Shown here: positions 34,705-46,437 of the stretch, piece by piece
Layout of the letters: each line of letters begins with the position of its first letter
How positions within the stretch are numbered: the first letter of the stretch is position 1
NCBI GenBank assembly: GCA_958450325.1
Contig: OY288250.1
Coordinates: 41,080,683-41,144,682, forward strand
Direction of reading: 5' to 3'
DNA: 64,000 bases
DNA from: Agrostemma githago
Taxonomy: Eukaryota; Streptophyta; Magnoliopsida; Caryophyllales; Caryophyllaceae
Made by a program: the position numbers and the translations under genes
Notes under the pieces: generated by a model
What the model saw: only the letters and a program-made list of their open reading frames with translations
Databases searched by the model: none
What the model was told of the DNA's origin: nothing

Positions 34705-35899
34705 GTACTTGGTCTAAGAGCATTGACATTTGATGACATGCCAAAAGAAGCTACTTTGGAGAATTTCAGCGATAAAGTTGTTACCCGGTCGATGACAATT
34801 TCTAATCCTAGGCTTCTAGAGTATCAATTAGAAAATGATGATTATCAGAAGTGCGAAAGCAAGTTCAAGACATCTAAAAAAGATGACATCCTTGATAGTT
34901 TAGTAGTGGAAAGACATCTGGAGAAATACTTTAATGATGATGTGACAGTCTTGAGTACGTCGGAAGTACAAGAGGAAGGATGTGGAACTCTTCTTTTTAC
35001 AAGTTTAGCAGAAATTGCAGCTTTTCTAGAAGTAGACGAACCTGAGCCCGTCGATTTAAAGCCCAATATGGATATGGATTTTTCTTCCTATATGAATCCC
35101 ATTCAACATGACAAGGACTCAATAGTGAACGCTGTTGTTCCTTTTAGTCCTCACGATGATTTCATAAATAGGCAAGCTCCTGAGACAAAGATCGAAGAAA
35201 TGATTGAATCGCCAGTAGAAAATTTTACGTGTCCTGATAGAAAGCCTGAAAAAGAGAAGCATTCACTTAGTCCATGTGTGTTAGGATTGGAAAATCCCTC
35301 ACAAACACAACCAACTTTGGCAGAAGATACAGCAAATAACGAAGCCAATAATCTGGCTCTGGTTCCTGAAAATCCGCAATTTAGTAACCAGGAGACATTT
35401 ACAAAACTCTCAGCTGTTCAAAAGAAGGTTCCTCAGCTGAAGTCAAGTCTAAAAAATAAAGCCTCAATGAAGTTGCAGCAGGATAGTAAAGTGGACATTT
35501 TGCATAAAAAAACAAGAGGCCAAAAAGATCAAAATGCCACTGCTTTAAGAGACACTAGCAAACACATAGATAGGGATAGTGCAGCTGTAGAAGAAAAGTG
35601 TGCGAACAAATCTGTCGAGGTCTGTCTCTCTCTGTTCCATGTGCTGTTTATACTGCAATTGGGGAATTCGTCTCCACATTTACTGTACACACTATTTCTG
35701 TTTCCTAATTTTTTAGTTGTCCAGGCTGCTGATTCTTCTCTCTTTCAGCGTGTCTTAGTGAATTCTTATAAATGACACAATAAAGCAAAAAAAGAGAAGA
35801 AAATTAAGTATCATAACAATTAATGTCCTTTGCAGGTTCAACAGGATTCGAATTATCCAAAATTTGAGGCTTACACAGTTGAGGAGGAAGAGGGATCAG
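34705..35899 (+). pseudogene. Captured host gene fragment, two exons, CDC7-like kinase N-terminal region
   Basis: Exon 34705-35619 (305 codons, no stop) follows a 3' splice site TTATGTAG and ends GAG|GTCTGT. Exon 35836-35899 follows TTTGCAG and ends TCAG|GTAAGA, splitting a Gly codon. The last residues, FEAYTVEEEEGSG, look like the start of the glycine-rich loop of plant CDC7-type Ser/Thr kinases; the kinase core itself is missing. The first exon is acidic and low in conserved motifs, as expected for an N-terminal extension. Intact frames and splice sites suggest recent capture by the CACTA element. The family call rests on the short end motif and exon phase, so it is moderate. Confidence 0.6.
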
Positions 35900-37408
35900 G
35901 TAAGATGACTAACAGTTTTGGTATCAGTAATTGCATTCTGATGTAGGTATTTATTTGAGCAAGGTCGGTCTGATTTGAGGTCTAACGGAGCTGAGTTCAA
36001 AGACACAGCCAGCGGCGTGCTAATTTCTTAAAACTGCAAACTTAGTTCGAAGACCAGAGTTGCAAAATCAGATCCAAGACCCAACATGGGTATGTCCTTG
36101 TTTCACATGGGTGTGTCCTTGTTTCAGGAATAATGGCCAAACATACCAAAAGGTGTAAGCACAGAGATTCCTCTAATGTACATTGTCCTTGGGACTCAAA
36201 TTGTACAAGTGGATGTTGTTTTTGACAGTAAGGTCAACTAAAAAAGTCAACGAAAGCTACTTGTGTTGTGTAACAGATTGATTTCATATACTAACAAATT
36301 TTACAATGTACCAACGCAAATTCGAAGATGGTCAAAATAAAAAATCGATAACTAACTCACTACTGAAGACAAACTGAAACGGTATAGAATGAAATCAAGA
36401 GTAATCTTCGAACAACTCAAAAAAAGTAACCTCATTAAAAAATTCACATACTTTAAGCTCAATACAACTCAAAATCACAATCATACGGCACACATATAAG
36501 CTCAATTCTCGCTGAAGTATACTCCGAACATTAGATTTTCGGAAACAACAAAATCAATCATCTAAATCGACACATTCAATTCAATACAAAATCGATTCAA
36601 ATCAGATAAAACCGGCCACTAATTCAGCTCAACATAGCGATAACTGAAGCAGCAAAAAAATCGAATTTACGCAAATTTAGCAATCAAATACAATACCAAA
36701 CAATGCAATCAATCTCCAAAAAACCGATACATTCAGTTCAATACAATACCAAACCATAATTCAGCTCAAAAACAGCAAAAATTAGCGCAGAAAAAAATCG
36801 AAAACAACATAATTAAACACAACAATTAGTACAAATGAGTGAATTAATGAACGAATACCTGAAAAATTAAAGGAATCTTTGATGAAATCAGCTCACTAAC
36901 ACTCAAAATCAGTTCAATTCTTACTATCTAAAGACGAAAACATCAGACTTACGCAAACAACACAATCAATTCCCTAAAAACAATACATTCAGTTCAATCA
37001 AATACCAAACCCTAATTCAGCTAAAACCCAGCAAAAATTAGCCAAAAAAAATCAAAAACAACAATCGATCGAAACAGTAATCGAATTGGAATAATTAAAT
37101 TGGGATTGAATTGGGATCGAAACAGCAATAATTAGATCAAAACAGTAATCGAAGCAGTAATTGAAACACTAAAACGTATTATCGATAATTGGGATTATCG
37201 ATAATCGATGAAAACGTACCTCCAAACAACAATATCGAAACAGGAATATCGTATAATCGACAATCAAAGAGCAATATCGTAATTCGTATAAAACGTATAA
37301 TCGAAACAACAATATTGTATCCTCGACAATAATAATCACTAAAACGTACCTTAATTAAAGAGTATAATCGAAACAGGAATATAATCGTCGAGGAGTAGTG
37401 ATATTGAT
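35900..37408. other. A/T-rich part of CACTA element F without genes
   Basis: Begins with the rest of the captured gene's intron (from 35900), then A/T-rich sequence with repeated AATCGAAACAGTAAT-like words. An inverted-repeat cluster around 37160-37210 is built from ATTATCGATAAT. No coding signal seen. Confidence 0.6.
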
Positions 37409-40026
37409 TGTAGACACCCACATTTTGACAGTGTCTATAGCAGTTTCGAAAAAACACCCGATGATGATCGGACGCAAACATGTTTCTACGCGCTCGGATA
37501 TGGGCTCGAAACCATTAGCTGCTGGCTTAGGCATTTACGGAGTACAAATCTCACAAAACCAACCTCAAATTCAGGCCCAGTGGGTCGTTTCCAAACAAAT
37601 AAGACTAATTTGGGTCAAAACTGACACCGGAAATAAATCCGACTTTTAGCGATTGGGTCAAACCCCGGTCAAAGTCGTTTCCGAAACACAAAAATAGTCA
37701 TGCAAACATCAAAAGTCAAAACCAAATACAAAGCCCACAAAATGCCTAACCCGAGGTCCAAAAGAACCGGACCCTTGCGACCCAGCTGACCCACTCGATC
37801 GAGTGTCAGCCCCACTCGATCGAGTGGACCCTTATCAGGCCCGAGCTGCGTTTGCAATGGGCCACTCGACCGAGTCAGTAGGGCACTCGGTCGAATAGCC
37901 CTAGGTCGGGTAAGAGGGAGATTCTTATAAATACCCCTCTCTACACACCATGAACACCTTTTTTTTCAACCCTACTAATCAACCCTAATCTTCCTCTAAT
38001 CGCACATCTTTCAAAAACCCTAACCCTAACATCTAGGAATCCAAAACCCTAATCACCATAACTTAACTTACATCTCGATACTCACGTGCAAGCCACAATT
38101 AACGAGTCCCGTCCGAGAACAAGAAACATGTAGGTTGAGGGTGCAACAATCATGACTTTCTCTTCTCTTTCTCTTCCTCGTGTCATCCGTTTTTTGTCCA
38201 TCATCGTCGTTGTTTTTTTTTTTATTTTATTGCCGCGTCTATAATATCGATATTATTAGTAGTACAAGACATTAAAATACTCGCTAATTCGTGTCGAATA
38301 TGAGGGATGACGGAATAAGAAAACACGAACGCTAGGGTGTTTCACCCGACGCGGCCGGTCGCTTATCCCGACACCCTGAGTGTTTGATTGTTGAAGCAAG
38401 TCAAACGTCAACAAATCAATTCTTTTATATTCGTCGCTTCGTTATCATCAACATCGCATACACTATTTGTTAAAATTATTTTCAAATCAAACATCCTTTT
38501 CTAGTTAAGGTCGAAACTCGTTGACGCGGATCCGAAATCACACAATCCGCAAGGATTTATTACGATGTCGGGATGCCGAGAGAATCAAGTCAAGTTTTCT
38601 TTTCGATTCAAGTAAAGTGTCAATCTATTAGATTCGATACCAATTCAATAATTGGATGTCGAATCTAAACGATTTATCCAACAAATTAAACTAATACGGT
38701 TTTCGTTGATGCTAAAATAGTTGTCACCTAATTCGTTAGAATTAATTACGACACTATAAACGCGGAGAAAATTTATATCGTTCTAGTTTAATTTAAATGA
38801 CTTATATTATTTTTTAAGTTTCGCTCTAATATCCCATATCGATTCAACAATAGAATATGGGATATGACGAGTAGCAAAATTCGAATCGAGTATAAATCCC
38901 ATAATATTTATGCCCGATTCAATAAACTGATCAACGATTTACCAAAATCGAAAAGCAATCTCGCAATCAATAACGAATTACGAGGCGAACCCTAGTTCGT
39001 ACAAGGGGCACTCGATCGAGTGCTTAGTCCACTCGGTCGAGTGGCACCCCAAAAAACGAGACAAAAGGTTATTTTGACAACCACTCGGTCGAGTCCCGCA
39101 ATGACTCGATCGAGTGGCCGTGCACTTGGTCGAGTTCCCTCATAACTCGATCGAGTGACGTCACGAAATCCGGACAGAAGCCTCTTCAGAGGTCCACTCG
39201 GTCGAGTCCCTCAATGACTCGGTCGAGTGGCCCCTTGATCACGTCAAAACCGTGAGTCCTGCATCGCTTCCTAGATTCGATAATGCTTTTTTTATGACCT
39301 AGGTCAACACGTGTCAAATCAATCACGTGACATACTATTTTTCCAAAATCATACATCGTGTTTACACTATTCTGCATCATTCTATATTAGTTATAAGCCG
39401 CTATTATCGTTGTTTACCGTTACTAACGCGTTTATTCCTTTTATTGGTTTATTTTCCGTTGTTTATTTTATTGTACTAAAATGAACCCACGTGCTAAATA
39501 TAACTTTGACGTTAGCTTTAGTTGCATTAAATCGACTTAGCAACCCATTCAATTCTCGCATGTTTAGGGAAAATAATGTTTGCATATCATTTTCATCGTA
39601 TTACTAACGCGCGTATTTCAAAATCAAACGATATCTTAGTAGAGGCCGCTAATGTGCGGGCGGGGTTGGGTGTTCTTTGTGAACTTCCCAACACGTACCC
39701 TCACCCCTTACTCAGAACCATGGTTTCCGGATATCCGAATCCATTGGCACACGAGAGTCATTCAATACATGGTATCTGATAACGTCGGTATCTATATCAA
39801 ATGCAAAGGGACGAGCCCAATAAACTCTGACATCGGAAATGGGCCATACTTTGTGCATGGTCCACTACGACATAGAGTGGGTTCGAACGGGCCCGAACTC
39901 CCACAAAGTTTGGTGGCGACTCCACTTCGATTTAAATTTCAATTCGATCCATTCTCATATGGAGATTCATTCGCCTCCCCAAACCCGCGCGTGGCCGCGT
40001 CGAGGTGGACCTATGTCATGTCCACA
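37409..40026 (+). mobile_element. Element L: solo Tat LTR in CACTA element F
   Basis: 2618 bp, TGTAGACACC...ATGTCCACA, flanked by a perfect TTGAT duplication (37404-37408 and 40027-40031). No internal region is present, so it arose by LTR-LTR recombination. It has upstream palindromes (about 37793-37905), TATAAATA (37926-37933), a stem-loop with GCAA loop (38533-38570), a second related stem-loop (about 38725-38765), and eight further palindromes (about 39008-39230). Confidence 0.9.
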
Positions 40027-40031
40027 TTGAT

Positions 40032-40400
40032 TGAATTTCGGGGAGAAAGATGAAGATGATCGGGGGTTCTTCGCGGTATGTATACTGTAAAGCGCTGATG
40101 AATTCATATATTGGAAGAGCTGCGTAAGTTTTAGGAAAAAAAATTAGAGTTGAGGAAATAATTAGATGAACGCGCAAATATGAAAAAATTAGGGAAGAGG
40201 TTTGGCGCTCATAATTGATTTATGTTTTTCAGTAATTAGCATATGTTAAGGAGTTATTAGCGTCATTTACTTATACTAATTAGTGTCAATTATTATTTGA
40301 TACGATAAGTTGTTTATTATATGAGTCATCGTGGGTTAGTTGTGTCGATTTTTCAATCGTCACGATATAATCGACGCGAAAGGGTGATTTTGTTGTTGTG
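40032..40400. other. Right end of CACTA element F
   Basis: Short A/T-rich sequence with subterminal words (TTTGATACGATAAG, CGACGCGAAAGG) and the terminal repeat ending GTTGTTGTG at 40400. No gene seen. Confidence 0.75.
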
Positions 40401-40558
40401 CGAATCGAGGTCCGAAACATCGCCCCGTACGCGAGATTGGACGGGCCCCCGACAGGGAGGGGTCCGCGTGGGTGGCCGCTGCCACACGTTGAAAAACGGG
40501 GTCGGTCCTGCGCGGGCGCGCGCGTAGCGCCGGGCGGTGCGGACGGACGTCCACAGTT

Positions 40559-40576
40559 TGGCGACTCCACTGGGGA
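40559..40576 (+). promoter_or_regulatory. Primer binding site of element E
   Basis: TGGCGACTCCACTGGGGA, three bases after the LTR end at 40555, one base different from the site in A and C. It is of the tRNA-Arg type. About 90 bp of E leader follow before the Athila insertion. The rest of E lies outside the window. Confidence 0.8.
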
Positions 40577-40665
40577 TTTGGAAACAAGTTTCCTGCGGTG
40601 GTGTAACTTGAACGAGGTCGGTGAAGCTCATTTCTTAGTTCCTAATTGTGGGCACTACAGGTTTT

Positions 40666-42040
40666 TGATCAACGTATTTTATATTGTATTTTATTGTCCC
40701 CCGACAACCCTTTTTGAACTTTTCTTCTTCCATAATTATATGTTTAATGTCGATTTCTATTAGAAAGTCGATACTGTCGGTTCTCGTACTACTTTGCAGG
40801 TTAGGTTCAATTTTGAGCATATTTAGGAGTAATAGCTCAGATAGCCGAGACGAGGACGAAGGACGAAGAAGAAAACGGAAAGCCGAGAAGCAAATAGAAG
40901 CTCAATAACGAGCTCAGCAGCACCCACTCGATCGAGTAGTGCTAAGCACTCGATCGAGTGCCTCATATCCGTGCTCAAGTTGGAGAGATCACGCATCCAC
41001 TCGATCGAGTACCCTAGTGCACTCGATCGAGTGCACTACTCCCAGGCCACAGACTGGATTTTTATTTATTTAGAATTTTGGGCCTGTTTTGTAAGTCGAA
41101 CTGATTTCTTTTAAATCAGTTGGAGGAGGATTGTCAGACAACACTTTTTACTTTTGACTTTTTCATACTCAAACATTACGTTAGTTTCGCTTAGATAGAA
41201 GACTACGTTCGTTTCCGTTTTTCTTCGCAAGATTCATCGTATTCCATTCTTCCCTTTTCAGATCTCAAATTGTTCGGTATCGCTACTTTAATTTTAATTT
41301 TAATTTTAATTTCAATTCTCTAGTTTAATTCTTGCCTTAATTCCCTAGTTTAATTCTTGTTTTAATTCGTTCTTAGTTTTCATAGTTATCTGATTTCAGT
41401 CTTGTAGTTTAATTTGATTCGCATTCATCATGTTTAATTGCAATTCATATTTCGTTAGTTTAATTACGATCATCATGAGTAGCTAATTTCTATCTAGGGT
41501 TTAAGGGGATCGATGGGTGTTAATTGGGTTATAGAAAATTGACCTGTCTCTGATCATATGAGCTGTCGCCTGAATGTTGTTTTAATTCTGATTGATTAAT
41601 TACTGGCCAGGACTAATTAGTTAGTATCACAATTAGGACTTTTCGTCGATCGGGTTAAGGACTAATTAGGTCACGATATTTTGGGTTGACTAACTTAATT
41701 CTAGCGACCGCAGGTTAAGTTTAGTTCTAAAGTTTGTAGTAGTACCGACCGGACCTACACCTTAGACAGTTCGATTATTGACCTGTTAGTTGACTCCCTG
41801 ACCCGATTAACATTCATTGTGAACCTGAGACCCTAGACCTTTTAATTATTGATTTACCGTATAGCATTAGTTGTTAGTCCACTTAAAACAAACAGAAAAA
41901 CAGTGACCCGTAATCTTTAGTCTAGACCTTAGAACAAGTAATTGAGTCCCGTCTCCTGGTGGTTCGACCCCTACTTCACTATCTGCATTAGTTAGTGGAC
42001 CTTAGGGTATCTTTGATTAGGGATACGACTAACCCTATCA
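40666..42040 (+). repeat. 5' LTR of Athila element G
   Basis: It ends CCCTATCA at 42040, four to five bases before the primer site. The start is placed at TGATCAACG (40666) because Athila-like LTR H also has TGAT...ATCA ends; this start is not confirmed by a visible duplication. It contains four ACTCGATCGAGT palindromes (40926-41036, first pair 22 bp apart). Confidence 0.6.
40924..41036. repeat. Palindrome quartet in Athila LTR G
   Basis: Four perfect ACTCGATCGAGT copies in two pairs, the same motif as in the Tat LTRs although the LTRs are otherwise unrelated. Confidence 0.9.
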
Positions 42041-42045
42041 AATTT

Positions 42046-42063
42046 TGGCGCCGTTGCCGGGGA
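42046..42063 (+). promoter_or_regulatory. Primer binding site of Athila G (tRNA-Asp type)
   Basis: TGGCGCCGTTGCCGGGGA, the standard Athila primer site. Confidence 0.9.
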
Positions 42064-42854
42064 GACGGTGTTATTTATTTACTTGTTCTGTGTTTTAGTC
42101 TTTTGATTGCTTATCTCGAGGAACTTCAGTTCCTTGAGACCGTTTCTCACATCTTTTCTGTAGTTTCCTCGTATGCCCAGGTCCTCTCGAATTTCAGGCT
42201 ACGTACCACCATTCGATCCTGAACCAGAGAGAACTCTCCGCAGGTCTAGGAAATTCTACAAGGATATTGCTAAGATAGAAAGATCAGAATCAGTGGAACA
42301 TTCGGACGACGAGCATATATCCGAAGCACTGTCCTTTGAAGAGGATAATTCCACTACTGCCCCCGAGACACCGCTAGTCAAGATGCCTCCTAAACTTGCT
42401 AGCCATTCCGAGCCGGAGCAAAGTGCCCTACCGAAACCATTGAAGAGGCCCACGACCACTACAGGTACATTTGAGATTGGCCCCGCTTTCATTACGTTGG
42501 TGGAGCGAAATCAATTCGGTGGAGGTCCTGATGAAGACCCGGCGAAGCACATGAAGCTCTTCGCCGATTATTGCTCAACTATACCACTCCCCGCGGGAGT
42601 GACACAAGAAGAGGTGATGGAGATGCTATTCATGTTCTCCCTACGCGATAACGCGAGAGACTGGATCACGGATCTAGACAAAGAGACCGAGGGAATCACA
42701 GACTGGAACTGCCTAGCCTTAGCTTCTTACAAACACTACTACACGCCGCAGAAAACCAACATGTTGAGGAGTCAGATTGCTAACTTCCGACAGACATCTC
42801 ACGAGAATATCTACGAGGCGTGGGTAAGGTTTAAAAAGCTAGTCAAGGAGTGCC

Positions 42855-44468
42855 TGATAAGTGTAGTTTGTAGTGCCTAATTTGTTATGTTTTGGTCCCG
42901 TTTTCCTTGTGGAATCGCTCTTTGGAGCGATTTCTGGGCTACTCATGCTTCCTTTAGTTCGTTTTAGGTTCCCGAGACCGTTCATGGAGAATTGGAACGA
43001 TTCCGACTCGTTTCATACACTTTTGGAGCCAACGAAGAGAAGGAACGATCACTTGGTGCCTTGGATTCGATCCCGAGACCTTGGGACCCATTTCCGAGCC
43101 CCTTAGACTCGACCCCGAGCTCCGAGATTCGATGAGAAACCCATGAGAAGCAAGGAGGGACCTTAGAGCTCATATTGGAGGCCTAGAGACCCTTCCCGGC
43201 CGAGAACAAGTGCCTTCTCGGTCGGGAAGGAGTGCAAGAAAGAGCAGGCCACTGGAGGGGCCGTCTCGGCCGAGACCAAACTCGTCTCGGGCGAGACCAC
43301 ACCGTCTCGGGCGAGACCACATCCATCTCGGCCGAGATGGACCCAGAAATGGGCTGTTTCGCTTTTCTCGCCTCCCTTACTCTTGAAACCCTATATATAC
43401 TCTTCCCTTGTTTTGTTAAGCTTATGCCTTTCATTAGAGACTAAACCCTAGATAGTTTTAGCATAGATTATCATAGATTAGTGTAGATTAGCCTTTAGAT
43501 TATCGTTAATCATAGATTAATACTTGTAATTTGGGAATTCCTCAAGATCTCCACCAAGCTTGACAAACTTGGATGTTTGTTTTGGGTTCTTCCATTTATT
43601 CAAGTTTCTTTCTTCCTTTCATCTCTAGTTTGGTATAATCTTCTTTTCTCTTCTCCTAATCTTTGTTTTATCATTAAAGTTTGATTCTTTGTTCTTGTTA
43701 TAGTTCATAGTTCTTGTTAGTTTCATTATGTTTGTTTTGATTGTTGTTTTGACTCATCTTGTTAGTGTTAGTTTTAGATTAGATATGTTAGAGTAGACTC
43801 TTGCTAGGGTTAGTAAGGTGATTTGGGTGTTAATGGATGATTAAGGGATTGTTGGAGATGTTGGTGGAAGATTTGGGTTTCCCCTTGGTTTGATGCATAT
43901 CACATGTTTGTTGAAATGCTTGAATGACTAAGTATGTGCGAATGCTTATTTTTCTTGCTTTTCTCTTGTGGGTATTAGTTTGTTTGTGGGTTCGGTTCCC
44001 TCATTAAGTCGCGAGAGCCCGGTGATGACGACCTCTAGGTCGGTCTAAGTTGTGAGAGCCCGGATGCGACCTAGGCCTATAGCATGCTAGTACCCCGTTT
44101 GTCGTTTGTGTCGCCAAGGTGGGTTTTAGGTGGAACCTCTAGGTGAGTCTAAGTTGCGAGAGCCCGGGCATTACCTAGATTACCATACTACCTCCTTCAC
44201 TCTAGTTCTCCCTTGACCATTCCATTACCCCTTTGACCCCGACCTAATCCTAGCCCGTTTCCTTTGATTGTTTTCTTGCTCTAGACCTAGCTTGGTCCTA
44301 GTCTCCCCCTCCTTAGAATAGCTTGTCTCGAACCTAGTCCTAGACCATAGCATACCCTAGTCCGACCTCCCGTCCCTGTGGATTCGACCCGACTTACCCT
44401 AGCTACCCTAGTTAGGTTTTGCCGGTTTTATTTGACGGTTGGGATTCACGACAAATCCCTACCCATCA
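42855..44468 (+). mobile_element. Element H: solo Athila-like LTR in gag of G
   Basis: 1614 bp with ends TGATAAG...CCCATCA, flanked by a perfect GTGCC duplication (42850-42854 and 44469-44473). It carries TATATATA at 43392-43399. Upstream are six palindromes of a different family, for example GTCTCGGCCGAGAC (43263-43276) and ATCTCGGCCGAGAT (43325-43338), spaced 20-21 bp. No ORF of interest. The removal junction restores gag exactly. Confidence 0.92.
43193..43399 (+). promoter_or_regulatory. Promoter block of solo LTR H: six CTCGGCCGAG palindromes plus TATA box
   Basis: Palindromes at about 43193, 43215-43228, 43263-43276, 43284-43297, 43304-43317 and 43325-43338. The last four have 20-21 bp spacing. 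TATATATA lies 54 bp further on. The organisation is the same as in Tat LTRs but with a different palindrome sequence. Confidence 0.7.
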
Positions 44469-44772
44469 GTGCCCACATCACGGATTCGAGGTATGGTTTT
44501 TGTGCAATCAATTCTATAATGGTTTATATGATGATTGCCGAGCTACGCTCGATTCTGCAGCTAATGGCAGGTTCCAAAACAACGTCGATGATGATAAAGC
44601 ATGGAAATTGATTGAAGATATGGCTACTCATCACTCACGTTGGGGAAATCCACGAGGTAACACCCGGGGAAATAGTGGTGACTCCGAGTCATCAAATGCC
44701 ATAGTTAGCCACCTAGCCGCTTTAACTAAGCGGATTGACTCCATGGAGCTTGCTAGAACCCAAAACCAATAA

Positions 44773-46437
44773 CAACAAGGCGGTATGTACCAAGTTAATG
44801 CAATGTACGAGGTTGTTTGTGAGAATTGTGGGAATATGGGTCATTATGCCCAAGAGTGTGTGAGTGTAGAAACAGCGAACGCGTTCCAATCCATGAGACC
44901 ACACCTCCCATACATGAACCAACCGGGCTATGACAAGTCGTTGTTGTCTTATAGGAGTCAAAATGTGCTTAACCTACCACCACCCGGCGGTAACAAAACC
45001 GTCCCATATGTAGCACCCCATAACCGACCCTCCCAAAGCCATAGCAATAACCGACAACAATTCCAAGGAGGGCAACAAAATTGGGGTAACCAACAAAACT
45101 GGAGGAACCAACAATGGGGCAATAACCAACCTTGGGGTAACCAACCTTGGGGTAACCAACAGGGGTGGGGGAACCAACAACAATTCCAACCGATCCCACA
45201 AAACCAAAACCAAGCTCAAGCTCCAACCAACACCGAGTTTGCAGAGATTAAAGCATTGTTGATGCAAGGTATCCAAAGTCATAATAAGCTAGAAACTCAA
45301 GTCAACCAGATACTTGCCCATAACAAGATGCTAGATACCCAAGTAGCACAACTTGCCGCCCAAAAGCAAGCTAGGCCACCGGGTACTCTACCTCCTCAAG
45401 GTGAACAGTCACATGAGCAAGCCAACGCGATAACGTTGAGAAGCGGAACCCATTATGAAGGTCCGAAAATGCTCGAGGAGTATGTTGTGGTTGATGAAAC
45501 CGAGTTGGAGAAGCAAGAGCTAGCCGAGGAAGCGCTGAGTAGGCCACGAATTGACGCTACTCGATCGAGTAACACCACCTCACTCGATCGAGTAGACCCC
45601 CTAAAACCTGGCAGAGAGCAGTCCAGTGTACCACTCGACCGAGTCACGCCTGACTCGATCGAGTTGGAGGTCACTCGACCGAGTGGTATCAGCCCACTCG
45701 GTCGAGTAGACTCTCCAAAAGTGGTCAGTAGCCCCCCAGTGATGCCACTCGATCGAGTGCTTACAGGTGACTCGATCAAGTATGATGATACTCGACCGAG
45801 TCAGCCTGGACTCGATCGAGTGGAGACCGTAACGCCTAACTCTGCTTCTTTTCATCCCCAGGTTTCAATTAAGGATGCTAATTCTTATCAAGCGTCCCCG
45901 TCTCAAGCCAAGGAGCCTGCGATTCTGATCATACTTCCATTTCCCCACCGACAGCATAAGACAAAGCTTGATCAACAGTTCGGTAAGTTTATGGAAGTCA
46001 TCAAGAATCTGCAGGTAAGTGTTCCTTTTACTGATTTAATCACTCAAGTTCCTGCTTACGCGAAATTTATGAAGGAAATACTAACTCGTAAGCGGTCTTT
46101 TAGTGAAACTGAGACAGTTGCTTTCACAGAGGAATGCAGCGCGCTACTACAGAGTCGTACTCCGCTCAAGCTCAAGGATCCTGGGATTTTTTCTATCCCT
46201 TGTACTATAGGGACATTAGCTATCGATAAGGCCCTGTGTGACTTAGGAGCTAGCGTCAGTGTCATGCCGTATTCTATTTGTCAGAAATTGAATATGGGTG
46301 TTTTGAAATGTACTAATATGACTCTGCAGATGGCTGATCGATCGGTCAAATATCCTTTAGGTGTCTTAGAGGATGTTCCGGTCCAAGTAGGGAAATTCTT
46401 TATTCCCGTAGACTTTTGTAGTCTTAGACATGGCTGA
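44773..46437 (+). pseudogene. Athila G zinc knuckle, palindrome-coded linker and protease
   Basis: Same frame as gag. Zinc knuckle CENCGNMGHYAQEC lies near 44815-44860. An Asn/Gln/Gly-rich linker follows, then a segment (45559-45823) whose codons are built from ACTCGATCGAGT palindromes and read LDRV, TRSS, TRPS and DSIE. The aspartic protease carries LCDLGASVSVMPYSICQKLN (about 46230-46290). An extra T near 46420 shifts the frame and ends it at 46437. The next frame takes over at 46430 with IIPIILGRPFLHT, which belongs to the same protein. Confidence 0.85.
45559..45823. repeat. Ten palindromes inside Athila coding sequence
   Basis: About ten copies or one-mismatch variants of ACTCGATCGAGT within the open frame between zinc knuckle and protease. 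They occur in different codon phases, giving Leu-Asp-Arg-Val, Thr-Arg-Ser-Ser and Asp-Ser-Ile-Glu. No phase is favoured. This suggests selection or mobility at the DNA level rather than for a peptide. Confidence 0.85.

Larger units (their letters stand above)
25969..40400. mobile_element. Element F: CACTA (En/Spm-type) transposon in LTR E
   Basis: About 14.4 kb including nested elements. The left end is CACTACAAAAAAATCACCC; the right end, read inward, is CACAACAACAAAATCACCC. It is flanked by a 3 bp duplication CGA (25966-25968, 40401-40403). Subterminal repeats of the type TATTCGACRCGATAA occur many times at 26020-26460, and similar words occur at 40300-40385. It contains transposase exons (minus, 26954-28663), a captured gene fragment (34705-35899), hAT K2, copia J and solo LTR L. 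The catalytic N-terminal transposase part is not seen, so it is probably non-autonomous. Confidence 0.88.
23120..40555 (+). repeat. 5' LTR of element E (23120-25968 plus 40404-40555), split by F
   Basis: LTR with TGTAGACACC start at 23120 and GACGTCCACA end at 40555, interrupted by K1 and by CACTA element F. TATAAATA is at 23628-23635. It differs from the A-D family: it lacks ACTCGATCGAGT copies and has its own CTCAGGCGCCTGAG-like repeats (23532-23600). It also has a 41 bp tandem repeat (23832-23952) and an unusually GC-rich end (about 40430-40555). It shares the terminal hairpin region GGTTTCCGGATGTCCGAAACC (near 25657) with the other Tat LTRs, so it is a distant relative. Confidence 0.8.
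42173..44772 (+). pseudogene. Athila G gag, split by solo LTR H
   Basis: ATG at 42173. Exact rejoining of 42173-42854 with 44474 onward gives one frame (..KKLVKECPHHGF..). The Athila gag core is visible: NQFGGGPDEDPAKHMKLFAD near residue 115, then RDNARDWITDL, YYTPQKTNMLRSQIANFRQ and FYNGL. A TAA at 44770-44772 interrupts the frame just before the zinc knuckle, which continues in the next feature. The N-terminal extension is acidic. The element cannot make full gag. Confidence 0.85.

Noticed and set aside
40286..40763. Several overlapping Arg/Pro-rich frames on both strands
   Set aside because: High GC lowers stop frequency at the LTR E terminus; all frames cross the LTR end and primer site.
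43183..43444. Possible coding frames in solo LTR H
   Set aside because: They overlap on both strands and span the palindrome array and TATA box; the LTR has clean ends and a duplication.
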